Below are positions 50,056 to 57,542 of a stretch of 64,000 nt of DNA, piece after piece (position 1 is the first letter of the stretch; each line of letters starts with the position of its first letter). The stretch covers positions 1 to 64,000 of the forward strand of contig JBGTBY010000017.1 of assembly GCA_041749075.1 (NCBI GenBank). The letters are read 5' to 3'. This stretch comes from CAMTWZ01 sp041749075. Its GTDB lineage: Bacteria > Bacteroidota > Rhodothermia > Balneolales > HLUCCA01. The position numbers were made by a program, and so were the translations under genes. The notes under the pieces were generated by a model. That model worked only from the letters and a program-made list of their open reading frames with translations, was not told the DNA's origin and ran no database searches.

Positions 50056-51092
50056 GCGATGGTGGGATAACGAAGTAATTCGGCGATGAGGGCTGAGCGA
50101 GACATCGAAGCGACAGCGATCCGTTCATCGGCCGCGCCATAGTAGATGTACAGGGTGTCGTCGACCTGTGCGGTTCCGGTCGGGAAGCAGACATTATTCA
50201 CTTCCCCCTTCAATTCCCATTCTTTTTCCGGATAGAAGAGCGGGTAGGGCAATCTGGAGAGTTCTTTGTGAGGTTGGTGGATGTCGAGCAAGGCCGCGCA
50301 CGCCGAATACACATACCCTTTGACCGTGTCGTGAACACCATGATAGATGACGAGCCAACCTTCTGAGGTTTCGATCGGTGGACATCCGCCGCCGATATAA
50401 TTGATTTCATGATCGTATTTCGGAGCCAGAACGATATGTTCAGTGAAGGTGCTCAGATAGTCTTTCCAGAAGTCTTGGGTGAGCGCTTCAATCGAATCGA
50501 CCGCCACCACAATCTGGACATCCGGTTTGATGCGATGCAAAAAGGATAGTTTTCCATCAATCCGGCGAGGGAAAAAAATCACATTCTTATCCCACAGGTA
50601 GGTTTCTTCACCCTTGTTTTCGTAGTTGTGCCGGGGGTCGTTATACCGCGAATACTTCGCGTTCAAATCGCCCTTGATCTTGGTGAATTTCAGGAACTCC
50701 TCATATGTGACTTGAGGCACCATCACACCATGTCGTTCGAAGTGGACCAGATCTTCGGAAGTGGCCAAGGAACCGAGCGCATTCACGCCATCATAGGCGG
50801 TGTAGGTCATGTAGAATGTGCCATCGATCTGAACGAGGCGCGGATCTTCAATCCCTTGTGCTTCTTCCTCCAATTCAGATACCAACAGAGGGGTTTCCAT
50901 TCGTGACTCGACTGTCAGTGGGTCGCTTAAGAGGCAATACCCAATACTGGAGATGTTTCCTTTGCTCACCGCCCGATACAAGACGTGAATCTTATCTCCT
51001 AACTGAATCACGGCTGGGTTGAGCACGCCTTCGTTCTCGAACACGTGATCGGTTTTCCCGATCAGGATTCCTTCTTTGGTTACTTGTACCAT
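50052..51092 (-). CDS. GH130-type glycosidase/phosphorylase
   Basis: 346 residues of five-bladed propeller type. The GH130 pattern GIEDPRLVQIDGTFYMTYTA holds the catalytic Asp, with VFENEGVLNPAVIQLGDK and VLYRAVSKG early, and YIGGGCPPIETSEGWLVIYH and IYYGAADERIAVAS late. GH130 enzymes phosphorolyse or hydrolyse beta-mannosides. Coupled to the downstream glycosyltransferase; 4 bases from the tiny Lys-rich gene at 51097. Confidence 0.9.
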   Translation of the reverse strand: MVQVTKEGILIGKTDHVFENEGVLNPAVIQLGDKIHVLYRAVSKGNISSIGYCLLSDPLTVESRMETPLLVSELEEEAQGIEDPRLVQIDGTFYMTYTAYDGVNALGSLATSEDLVHFERHGVMVPQVTYEEFLKFTKIKGDLNAKYSRYNDPRHNYENKGEETYLWDKNVIFFPRRIDGKLSFLHRIKPDVQIVVAVDSIEALTQDFWKDYLSTFTEHIVLAPKYDHEINYIGGGCPPIETSEGWLVIYHGVHDTVKGYVYSACAALLDIHQPHKELSRLPYPLFYPEKEWELKGEVNNVCFPTGTAQVDDTLYIYYGAADERIAVASMSRSALIAELLRYPTIA

Positions 51093-51096
51093 GAGC

Positions 51097-51216
51097 TTAG
51101 GAATCGTGGGAATCGTACGTGTTTTTCCCTGCTTTTTTAGCCGCGCGCTTCTCTTTTAGATTCATCTGAGGCGCTTTTTTATCGGACTTTTCCTTGACTA
51201 CTTTTTCTTTGGACAT
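51097..51216 (-). CDS. Tiny lysine-rich protein 1 (39 aa)
   Basis: Reading from ATG 51216 to TAA 51097: MSKEKVVKEKSDKKAPQMNL then KEKRAAKKAGKN and a short tail. It is strikingly like the 32-residue protein at 52638 (MSKEKEGKEKSVKKVAKKNL and KEKRADKKAKKG): the same order of KEK blocks and an NLKEKRA core. Two related copies 1.4 kb apart in one window, and conservation of the start and core, argue that these are real genes. It could be a small nucleic-acid-binding or ribosome-associated protein; no family recognised. It lies directly upstream of the GH130 gene. Confidence 0.6.
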   Translation of the reverse strand: MSKEKVVKEKSDKKAPQMNLKEKRAAKKAGKNTYDSHDS

Positions 51217-51355
51217 GAGAGTGGGTGATAGAGGTTTTGCGTCTGCACACAGTATGCTCATATCATGGGTTCCAAGTGTTGCACCATTTGGTGAACTTCT
51301 TGCAAAATTCCCATATCTCTGTCAGAAAACCGATGATTCTGATGTCAGAAAGGGG

Positions 51356-51952
51356 TTATTTGTGCTTCCCGGGGCTCCATCCGTCCGAAGCGAGCCAATG
51401 CCGACCCGATTCTTCCGCCGGACCTTCCAAGGTGGTCCCCATCGAATCATTCCAACGGTTCAAATACCCGAACAAGGCCACGACTCCGGCAATTTCAACG
51501 ATCTCGCCTTCGGTCCAGTGCGCACGAAGCTCATTGGCGATGGCATCGTTCACCGCATTCGGTATGAGGGATGCAGCCCGGGCATACGTCAACGCTGCGC
51601 GCTCCGCCGGTGAAAAGGAGGGATGGGTGTCGAACGACCAGATATGTTCCAACTGCTCCGCCTCGGCGCCATAGCGCTCCGCCGCGCGGATGGTGTGCGC
51701 CTGGCAGTACCGGCATCCGGCCACATGGCTGGATATGTAGCCGATGAGCCGTTTGAGGGCGGAGGTGACGCGTCCGTGATTGTCCATCACCGCCTTGTTC
51801 AAGGCCACGAACGCCTTTGCGATCTCGGGACGATGCGACATCGTGAGCACACTGTTCGGGCAAAACCCCAGCGTTTCCTCATATAAGGTGATGAGCTGGG
51901 TGAGTTCGGCATCGGGAGTGGACGCCGCGGGTCGGACTAATGGACGGTTCAT
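51356..51952 (-). CDS. AhpD/carboxymuconolactone decarboxylase-like peroxidase-related protein
   Basis: 198 residues. The all-helical AhpD-like fold is shown by LIGYISSHVAGCRYCQAHTI, with the redox Cys-X-X-Cys and following His, and by LTYARAASLIPNAVND. It probably acts as a thiol peroxidase-type enzyme or reductase in the cytoplasm. Its start codon overlaps the VapC stop (51949-51952), so it may be cotranscribed with the toxin-antitoxin module. Confidence 0.88.
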   Translation of the reverse strand: MNRPLVRPAASTPDAELTQLITLYEETLGFCPNSVLTMSHRPEIAKAFVALNKAVMDNHGRVTSALKRLIGYISSHVAGCRYCQAHTIRAAERYGAEAEQLEHIWSFDTHPSFSPAERAALTYARAASLIPNAVNDAIANELRAHWTEGEIVEIAGVVALFGYLNRWNDSMGTTLEGPAEESGRHWLASDGWSPGKHK

Positions 51953-52344
51953 AATGTGCGAATCCCTTCAGTTTCTGCGAGTTGATTTAATTTCTTGTCC
52001 AAAGACATTAGAAGGGCATGATGTCGTTTTGCTGTGAGCAAGTACATCATATCATAACTAGAATGAGAATGTCGGATGCTCTCGTCAAGGGCAACAGGCC
52101 ATAATGATATCATTGTTTCAAACTCATGAATCATCCGAATTCCATTTAATTGCAGATCTTTCGCGGTTTCGGGAGACATTCCCTGATACCGCGTGTACTT
52201 CCACAAAACATTGGTCAACTCCACGATAAATAGTTCAGGTGCGATGACGCGATACGCATTCTTCAGAATTTCTGCGATTTGATCGGATTTCTCACCTCCC
52301 AGAAGAAAGGAAATGGCGGCACTGACATCACAAACGATGATCAT
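51949..52344 (-). CDS. vapC: VapC-type PIN-domain toxin
   Basis: 131 residues. PIN domain acidic residues: Asp6 in IIVCDVSAAISFLLGG, Glu in ELFIVELTNVLWKYTR, and later Asp in SSYDMMYLLTAKRHHALLMS with SLDKKL. VapC toxins are Mg2+-dependent RNases that usually cut tRNA or rRNA. It overlaps the antitoxin gene by 4 bases. Confidence 0.9.
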   Translation of the reverse strand: MIIVCDVSAAISFLLGGEKSDQIAEILKNAYRVIAPELFIVELTNVLWKYTRYQGMSPETAKDLQLNGIRMIHEFETMISLWPVALDESIRHSHSSYDMMYLLTAKRHHALLMSLDKKLNQLAETEGIRTL

Positions 52345-52586
52345 CTGTCTCGGTCTTCGCGAACCAGATCTACTGGATCACTAAAATCGGACGCATTCGC
52401 AATCGGGTGCTTCTGAATATGTGTTATGAACTCGCGGTACGATTGGACCGAAGGTTTGCGTAAACCTAGTGACTCTTCTAAAAGAGTGATCGTTTGTTGC
52501 GCAATACTGCGATTGTCGCGTTGAGCAGATTGCTTCAGCGCTTCATAAACGACTTCCGGAAGGTCTCGAACTTGTAATGTTGGCAT
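52341..52586 (-). CDS. vapB: FitA/VapB-type ribbon-helix-helix antitoxin
   Basis: 81 residues from ATG 52586. MPTLQVRDLPEVVYEALKQS and AQRDNRSIAQQTITLLEES form a ribbon-helix-helix DNA-binding unit, and the tail (DFSDPVDLVREDRDR) would wrap the toxin. A perfect inverted repeat (52600-52620) lies just upstream and is its probable operator. A start at 52616 would run through that operator and is less likely. Confidence 0.88.
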   Translation of the reverse strand: MPTLQVRDLPEVVYEALKQSAQRDNRSIAQQTITLLEESLGLRKPSVQSYREFITHIQKHPIANASDFSDPVDLVREDRDR

Positions 52587-52599
52587 CGATGAATATACA

Positions 52600-52620
52600 T
52601 TGCATGCGTTATGCATGCAA
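52600..52620. promoter_or_regulatory. vapBC operator TTGCATGC-N5-GCATGCAA
   Basis: Perfect 8-bp arms with 5-base spacer, 13 bases upstream of vapB. The minus strand reads TGCAATGTATATTC between operator and gene, offering a TATATT -10 element. Confidence 0.75.
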
Positions 52621-52637
52621 GATGTTTCGATTTCCGT

Positions 52638-52736
52638 TCAACCCTTCTTGGCTTTCTTGTCCGCGCGCTTCTCCTTGAGATTCTTCTTCGCGACTTTCTT
52701 CACTGATTTTTCCTTGCCTTCTTTTTCTTTTGACAT
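52638..52736 (-). CDS. Tiny lysine-rich protein 2 (32 aa)
   Basis: From ATG 52736: MSKEKEGKEKSVKKVAKKNL then KEKRADKKAKKG and stop. Paralogue of the 39-residue protein at 51097. A longer upstream start (52835) would add a hydrophobic stretch not present in the paralogue. Over half of the residues are Lys, Arg or Glu. Function unknown. Confidence 0.6.
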   Translation of the reverse strand: MSKEKEGKEKSVKKVAKKNLKEKRADKKAKKG

Positions 52737-52862
52737 GATGTTGGTACTAAAAGGTGATCCGACGTTCCGGAGTATACGACATTGGACACTTGCGGACAGT
52801 ATAAATAAACTACTGACAAATATTGCGCAAAACATCCGTTTTTTGCATAGATTCGACGGTCG

Positions 52863-53315
52863 ATGAGGAAACCACTGTCCGTAAGTCTACATAAATACCT
52901 ATCAAATATGGCACTATTTCTCGCATTATGCCTCGTCCTCCTATCTCCACCCGAGGCGGAACTCACCACCTTGCTGCATGAGTTCATGGCCGGCGCATCG
53001 GTGAACGATGCCAAGATCCACGACCGGTTCTGGGCCGAAGACCTGATCTACACCAGCTCCGCCGGACTCCGCTTCGGGAAGCAACAGATCATGGATGGAT
53101 TCATGGTTCCCTCGGCCAAGTCCACCACCACCTACACTGCCGAGGACATCCGAATCCAAGTGTATGGCGATGTGGCCGTCGTCGCGTTTCGGATGAGGGG
53201 TGTGGATGTGTCCCCATCCGAGCCAAAGACTACCTACTATTTGAACAGCGGCACCTTCGTGAAGCGGGATGGGGAATGGAAAGTGGTCAATTGGCAAGCG
53301 ACCCGGGTACCATGA
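52863..53315 (+). CDS. Exported SnoaL/NTF2-like (DUF4440) protein
   Basis: 150 residues (or 135 from ATG 52908) with a hydrophobic leader (MALFLALCLVLLSPPEA). The NTF2-like cone is visible in TTLLHEFMAGASVNDAKIHD, WAEDLIYTSSAGLRFGKQQI and TYYLNSGTFVKRDGEWKVVN. Such proteins bind small ligands; some act as isomerases. Its stop overlaps the next start (ATGA 53312-53315). Confidence 0.82.
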   Translation: MRKPLSVSLHKYLSNMALFLALCLVLLSPPEAELTTLLHEFMAGASVNDAKIHDRFWAEDLIYTSSAGLRFGKQQIMDGFMVPSAKSTTTYTAEDIRIQVYGDVAVVAFRMRGVDVSPSEPKTTYYLNSGTFVKRDGEWKVVNWQATRVP

Positions 53316-54289
53316 TGTTCCTACTTTTGTTATTGATCGCGCCTCCGGTTGTGTCTGAAACCCTATTCAATGGGATTTCAGGGATGGTTCACCTGCGGGA
53401 TGACATTCACATCATCTTGCATCAAAAGAATGAGTACCAGGTGTCGATGTACGATGCACGGACGGATACCCAGATTCGCCAAGGAATTCCGACAGGTCAA
53501 GGGCCCGGCGAATCGCGTGGACTGACCGCATTCTTCCGTGATCCCCATTCCGGCCATTTCTATTTCTCGGATCAAGCGGGTTTCCTATTCATAACCGATT
53601 CCACTTTCACGGTTCTGCGGCAGCATAATATTGGACGACATAGTCTTCATAGTTTATTGGTCGATCGCGACCATATTTATGTTGGAATCTTTTCTTTTAC
53701 CGGATTGAATCTCAACGGAGATGTCACTCTTGGAGTCGTCCTCGACAAGAAAACTCTGACCATTCGTAATGAAATGTCCATCCCAGTGAAGGCGCTTCAA
53801 TTTGCGGATGTACCCAATATCGAACTGGTTGGCAATGCCTTTTCGATCAAGCCACATGTCATGATGATCAATGAACATCGTTGGGTGATGATCGAACGAT
53901 TCCCATTCGCATTTCGACTCGATGCTCAGAACCGAATCGTGGAAACCCGACGCTTTTCGGATCAACAATCGGTAGAGGTGATGCAACGATTCGGTACATG
54001 GGGTTTGCGTCTGGCCGCCATCTGCCTCAGTTTCCAATATCGAGACGGCTATTTGTATTGCTGGAATGGGAATAAGTACCAGAACGTCCCACTTGGAGTG
54101 TATGCCCTGAATATGAAGGACCCGAATCAGGCTCCGATCCACATGAGGGTCGATAGTGACGTTGAAATCGACGGTGCGGTGATGGCATCGATGGGCGCCA
54201 CCACGCTGATCACGACCGAAGTTGATTTCATGGTCGCATCCGGGGACTTCATCTATCGGTTTCTGAACCCGGTGTTTGTGAATCAATGA
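53312..54289 (+). CDS. Exported 6-bladed beta-propeller-like protein
   Basis: 325 residues from ATG 53312 with signal peptide MMFLLLLLIAPPVVSE. GIPTGQGPGESRGLTAFFRD contains the G-x-GPGE motif typical of Bacteroidota 6-bladed propeller proteins, and blade-like steps follow (FYFSDQAGFLFITDSTFTVL; YVGIFSFTGLNLNGD). Coupled to the NTF2-like gene upstream and followed by a related protein 10 bases on. Function unknown; binding in the periplasm is likely. Confidence 0.65.
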   Translation: MMFLLLLLIAPPVVSETLFNGISGMVHLRDDIHIILHQKNEYQVSMYDARTDTQIRQGIPTGQGPGESRGLTAFFRDPHSGHFYFSDQAGFLFITDSTFTVLRQHNIGRHSLHSLLVDRDHIYVGIFSFTGLNLNGDVTLGVVLDKKTLTIRNEMSIPVKALQFADVPNIELVGNAFSIKPHVMMINEHRWVMIERFPFAFRLDAQNRIVETRRFSDQQSVEVMQRFGTWGLRLAAICLSFQYRDGYLYCWNGNKYQNVPLGVYALNMKDPNQAPIHMRVDSDVEIDGAVMASMGATTLITTEVDFMVASGDFIYRFLNPVFVNQ

Positions 54290-54299
54290 TTCAAGTGTC

Positions 54300-55088
54300 A
54301 TGAAACTATTCAGCACTCTCCTCATGGGCATCCTCATCGGGGTGCCCATTCTTTCCGAAATCTTGCCCTATCGATTCAAGGCACAATTCGAGGATGTGGC
54401 CTACGATCCATATGATGTCTGGCTCATCACCGATTCCAAGGTGTTGATAAACGACTTGGCCGACAAACGAAATCCCCTCCGATTGTTCAGCTTGGATGAG
54501 GGCAGCATCATTCGGCATTTGAATACAGGAAGAGGTCCCGGAGAAGTGAGTCCGACCTTATACAAACGGACGACGACATTCACTAATGGAGACATCGCCC
54601 TATTCGATTCTGGAAACCAGCGGCTCATGGTGTATGATTCTACACTCGCGTTCAAGTATCAATTCCGAGGTTCGGCAATGGAGCAACATATGACGCAAGC
54701 CGGCTTGATCAATGATTCAACACTGTGGACGATGACGCTCAATGATGATTTCATTTCTGTGTATCGAATTCGAAACCAGATGATTCATACGCAAGACCTT
54801 ATGTATTCATTGCAGCCCTCATCCACTCCTGAATTCGCCGAATTCAGCAACACGGCTCTGCGTGTGTCGATCTTCATTTCGAATCGGGATGGGAAATTGT
54901 TCATGACATCCGAGCATGCGTCTTGGGTGGCGGCGTTTGATGAGACGGGACTTTCGTGGATCACCAATCGTCCCGACGGATTCGGATTGCCAAAAGCCGA
55001 TAGCGAAAACATGGGTGTGATGCGAAAACCGGCGTATATACCGGCGAATACCTATTGCCAGAACGCGCTCGTGGCACATTATTTGTGA
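54300..55088 (+). CDS. Exported beta-propeller-like protein, possibly truncated
   Basis: 262 residues with a leader (KLFSTLLMGILIGVPILSE) and the same TGRGPGEVSP motif as its neighbour. Blades include IALFDSGNQRLMVYDSTLAF and LFMTSEHASWVAAFDETGLS. It is about 60 residues shorter than the upstream paralogue. The next frame reads on from 55086 as NRSLFLLNSLDHPGAIRVHE, so a frameshift may have cut the last blade; this is a weak suspicion. Confidence 0.6.
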   Translation: MKLFSTLLMGILIGVPILSEILPYRFKAQFEDVAYDPYDVWLITDSKVLINDLADKRNPLRLFSLDEGSIIRHLNTGRGPGEVSPTLYKRTTTFTNGDIALFDSGNQRLMVYDSTLAFKYQFRGSAMEQHMTQAGLINDSTLWTMTLNDDFISVYRIRNQMIHTQDLMYSLQPSSTPEFAEFSNTALRVSIFISNRDGKLFMTSEHASWVAAFDETGLSWITNRPDGFGLPKADSENMGVMRKPAYIPANTYCQNALVAHYL

Positions 55089-55185
55089 ACAGGTCCTTAT
55101 TCCTGCTCAACAGCCTCGACCATCCCGGGGCGATTCGAGTGCATGAGAGGATGGAGCGTTGATGCGATGCACCACCGTATGATCC

Positions 55186-55329
55186 TCACCGAACATCCGG
55201 CGTTCGTCGCAATTTCACGTCCCATTCTCAATCATCATTCGGGTCCGATTCGATCACATGATCTTGCTCATCCCAATGGGTGAGGATGTCCAAATCGTCG
55301 ATAGTGGCTGCACGTAGGGTGACGTTCAC
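55186..55329 (-). pseudogene. Decayed GNAT acetyltransferase remnant
   Basis: From GTG 55329, which overlaps the permease stop (GTGA), the frame reads VNVTLRAATIDDLDILTHWD then EQDHVIESDPNDD and TGA at 55230-55228. Past the TGA it continues EWDVKLRRTPDVR to a second TGA (55186). GNAT enzymes of this type read SDPNDDW-x-W, so the TGA replaces the TGG of the Trp. The rest of the domain is missing. It is clearly a broken gene, once coupled to the permease. Confidence 0.75.
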
Positions 55330-56594
55330 GACTTGAACCGCAAATGAAGCATATAGAATATCGCACCCACGCCCATCGTGATGCCCACATCCCGGAATTC
55401 GGCGGATGTGGAGCCGGTCAGAAGCCAACAACAGGCCAGAATTCCAATGACGGCCCAGGTCCGCGCATACGGAAGCACGAACTGAGGGGCGTTTCCAGCG
55501 CCAGTCTGACGCAATCTCAGTAATGCCAGACAAACCGCCAAAAGAATCAGGATTTTGCTGATCACGCTGATGGTGACGGCATAAATGAACGTTCCGGAAA
55601 CAGATACGACTAATGCCGCCAAACTGAACGCCAGCAACGAATAAACCGGTGTCCGGTAATGTGGATGTAGTTTTTGAAAGAATTTCGGGAATTGGTCGGA
55701 TTCACTCAGTGCGAAGGGCAGCCTCGAGCCGATGAACATCACGCTATGCAAGGTTCCGCCGATGGAGATGACGGCTCCCAAGGTGATGAATCGCCCACCA
55801 CCGCTTCCCATGAAGCGCTCGGCCGCATCCGCGATCGGAGTTTTGGATGTGGCCAGTTCGGGCAAGGTCCCGATGGCGACGATCTGAATCAGTGTGTAGA
55901 AAACACCAACAAATAGCAATGCCGTGATCAGCGCGAAGGGGATGGTTCTGCCGGGCTCACGGATTTCGCCGGTGTTGACCAATATCGCCTCGAAGCCCGT
56001 GAACGCGAATACCAGGATGAAGACGGTGGATGTGAAATCGGCCAGATCGGGCATCGGATGATGGAAGTCGACCGCATTCGGACTGATGAAAAATAGGCCG
56101 ATGCCGACAAATAAGAGCAACGGGACCAACTTCGCCGTGGCCAGAAGATTGCTGAGGTTCTTCGAATTCCGAACCCCGGTATGATTGACGACAGATAGGA
56201 AGAGGGTGACGATGAGGATGATGCCGGTCCGCATCCATCCCCCCTGAAACACCGGATGCAGATAACCGAGGTAGGTGGCGAAGAGGTTGATCAGTGCGGC
56301 ATACGTGGCGAGGCGTGTGAGCAGCAGCAACCATCCGATCATGTAGGCGGGAAGCGGGCCGAAGGCGGTGAGGGTGTAGAGATAGGGTCCGCCGGTTTTG
56401 TCGAAACGACTGGCGACTTCCGCGAACACCAGCACCAAAATGAAAATGATGCCCGCGCAGACCAGCATTGCCGGCACGCTGTAGATGCCGGATAAGTTGA
56501 AAATCCCGGCGGGGAGTCCGAAGATCCCGGCACCGATGATGCTGTTGATCATCAGCAGGACGAGATCCCATTTTCCGATATCGCGACGAAGCAT
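55326..56594 (-). CDS. APC-superfamily amino acid permease
   Basis: 422 residues from ATG 56594, with about 12 membrane segments. MLRRDIGKWDLVLLMINSII with GAGIFGLPAGIF is the conserved helix 1 of the APC family, and FAFTGFEAILVNTGEIREPG carries the helix 6 substrate-site motif. It probably imports an amino acid or amine across the inner membrane by proton or sodium coupling. Its 5' end has a second, decayed copy at 57212-57301 beyond the toxin-antitoxin genes. The 3' end is coupled to the GNAT remnant. Confidence 0.92.
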   Translation of the reverse strand: MLRRDIGKWDLVLLMINSIIGAGIFGLPAGIFNLSGIYSVPAMLVCAGIIFILVLVFAEVASRFDKTGGPYLYTLTAFGPLPAYMIGWLLLLTRLATYAALINLFATYLGYLHPVFQGGWMRTGIILIVTLFLSVVNHTGVRNSKNLSNLLATAKLVPLLLFVGIGLFFISPNAVDFHHPMPDLADFTSTVFILVFAFTGFEAILVNTGEIREPGRTIPFALITALLFVGVFYTLIQIVAIGTLPELATSKTPIADAAERFMGSGGGRFITLGAVISIGGTLHSVMFIGSRLPFALSESDQFPKFFQKLHPHYRTPVYSLLAFSLAALVVSVSGTFIYAVTISVISKILILLAVCLALLRLRQTGAGNAPQFVLPYARTWAVIGILACCWLLTGSTSAEFRDVGITMGVGAIFYMLHLRFKS

Positions 56595-56599
56595 GGGGA

Positions 56600-56887
56600 T
56601 TATGGTTTCTTGGGTAGAGATTGACGGGTATGCCAAATGGTGAGCATATCAATTCTGTTCGATTTTAGCTCATGCACCAATCGATAATTCCCGTGAATCA
56701 ATTCCCTGATCTCGGGCCGATTAAATTCAGGCACCATTCTCCCGCTTTCCGGTTGAGCACGAAGCTGTTCGCAATGCTCGAAAACACCCCCAGCCCATTT
56801 AATTGCGGTGGGAACATGATCCAATGCGATGTAGTCGGTGAACTCTTCGACCCGGATCAAAAAACGATCCGTAAAAACTACTTCCAT
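56600..56887 (-). CDS. RelE/ParE-family toxin
   Basis: 95 residues. FTDRFLIRVEEFTDYIALDH, AQPESGRMVPEF and IRELIHGNYRLVHELKSNRI plus DMLTIWHTRQSL are the standard RelE/ParE plasmid-stabilisation pattern. It probably blocks ribosomes or gyrase. It overlaps the antitoxin gene by 10 bases and ends 5 bases before the permease start. Confidence 0.9.
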   Translation of the reverse strand: MEVVFTDRFLIRVEEFTDYIALDHVPTAIKWAGGVFEHCEQLRAQPESGRMVPEFNRPEIRELIHGNYRLVHELKSNRIDMLTIWHTRQSLPKKP

Positions 56888-57162
56888 TTGGAGAGGTGTT
56901 TATCAATTCGATCCTTCGCCTCTTGCATGGTGAAGGTATTGCCTTGCTCCACTTGCTGCTTTGCCTCAAGCAGATCTTCCAACATCTCCATTTTATTGGC
57001 AATTCGTTCATATTCAGTCACATCCATTAGGACGGCGGCACTCTTCCCATGCTGGGTCAATATGATCGGCTGCTTCTCTTTCTTTAAGCGAGTAATAAAA
57101 TCAGCGGACTTTTTTCGAAAGTCGGAGAGTGGTTCGATATCGCTGGAGATGGAAATGTTCAT
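56878..57162 (-). CDS. Phd/YefM-family antitoxin
   Basis: 94 residues from ATG 57162. IEPLSDFRKKSADFITRLKK and QPIILTQHGKSAAVLMDVTEY are the Phd/YefM DNA-binding fold; the C-terminus (EAKQQVEQGNTFTMQEAKDR) would mask the toxin. An inverted repeat just upstream (57167-57202) fits autoregulation. The longer in-frame start at 57243 would read through the operator. Confidence 0.9.
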   Translation of the reverse strand: MNISISSDIEPLSDFRKKSADFITRLKKEKQPIILTQHGKSAAVLMDVTEYERIANKMEMLEDLLEAKQQVEQGNTFTMQEAKDRIDKHLSKWK

Positions 57163-57166
57163 ATGA

Positions 57167-57202
57167 GTACTTAAAACGTTTTTTAGAATACGTTTAAAGT
57201 AC
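57167..57202. promoter_or_regulatory. Operator-like inverted repeat of the Phd/RelE module
   Basis: GTACTTAAAACG (57167-57178) and CGTTTAAAGTAC (57191-57202) match in 11 of 12 positions as inverted arms. They lie 4 bases upstream of the antitoxin start. Confidence 0.7.
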
Positions 57203-57211
57203 CGAAAGAAG

Positions 57212-57301
57212 TTATGGGTACCAAGTACGAATGGCGCCGGCACCGATTGAGCTGTTGATCATCCAGAAAACGAGATCCCATTTTCCGTTATCGCGAAGCA
57301 T
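57212..57301 (-). pseudogene. Remnant of an APC permease 5' end
   Basis: From ATG 57301 it reads MLRDNGKWDLVFWMINSSIG then AGAIRTWYP and stop, against MLRRDIGKWDLVLLMINSII and GAGIFG in the intact permease. The DNA is a clear direct repeat of 56522-56594, including GGAAAATGGGATCTCGT. The toxin-antitoxin module lies exactly between the two copies. Confidence 0.8.
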
Positions 57302-57307
57302 GGGGTG

Positions 57308-57493
57308 CTATTTCGATGAGGTTTTTTTGATCAATAGATTGTTAACAACGAGAGCTGTCAGACCCAAAAGAACAGCACCAAGTAGAGCATCTACACCAAG
57401 TGAATCAAAAATATTCAGTTCTGATGATTCATAGTTTCTGTAGACCCATTTTGATAACAATGGGCTTGAGATACTCACTAATAATGAGAACAC
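57308..57493 (-). CDS. Small hypothetical membrane protein
   Basis: 61 residues from GTG 57493, with GGGGT six bases before the start. One clear membrane segment (ALLGAVLLGLTALVVNNLLI) is followed by a basic end. The DNA is more AT-rich than neighbouring genes. No family recognised; it may be part of the same insertion-rich patch as the toxin-antitoxin module and permease remnant. Confidence 0.4.
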   Translation of the reverse strand: MFSLLVSISSPLLSKWVYRNYESSELNIFDSLGVDALLGAVLLGLTALVVNNLLIKKTSSK

Positions 57494-57542
57494 TGCGACC
57501 CCAATTTTAACCGGGGGCTAGAAAAAAATCGAGCTTATCTCA

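Noticed and set aside
55228..55230. In-frame TGA as selenocysteine or recoded Trp in the GNAT remnant
   Set aside because: TGA is the normal stop of many genes here, the domain is truncated soon after, and no selenocysteine hairpin is evident.
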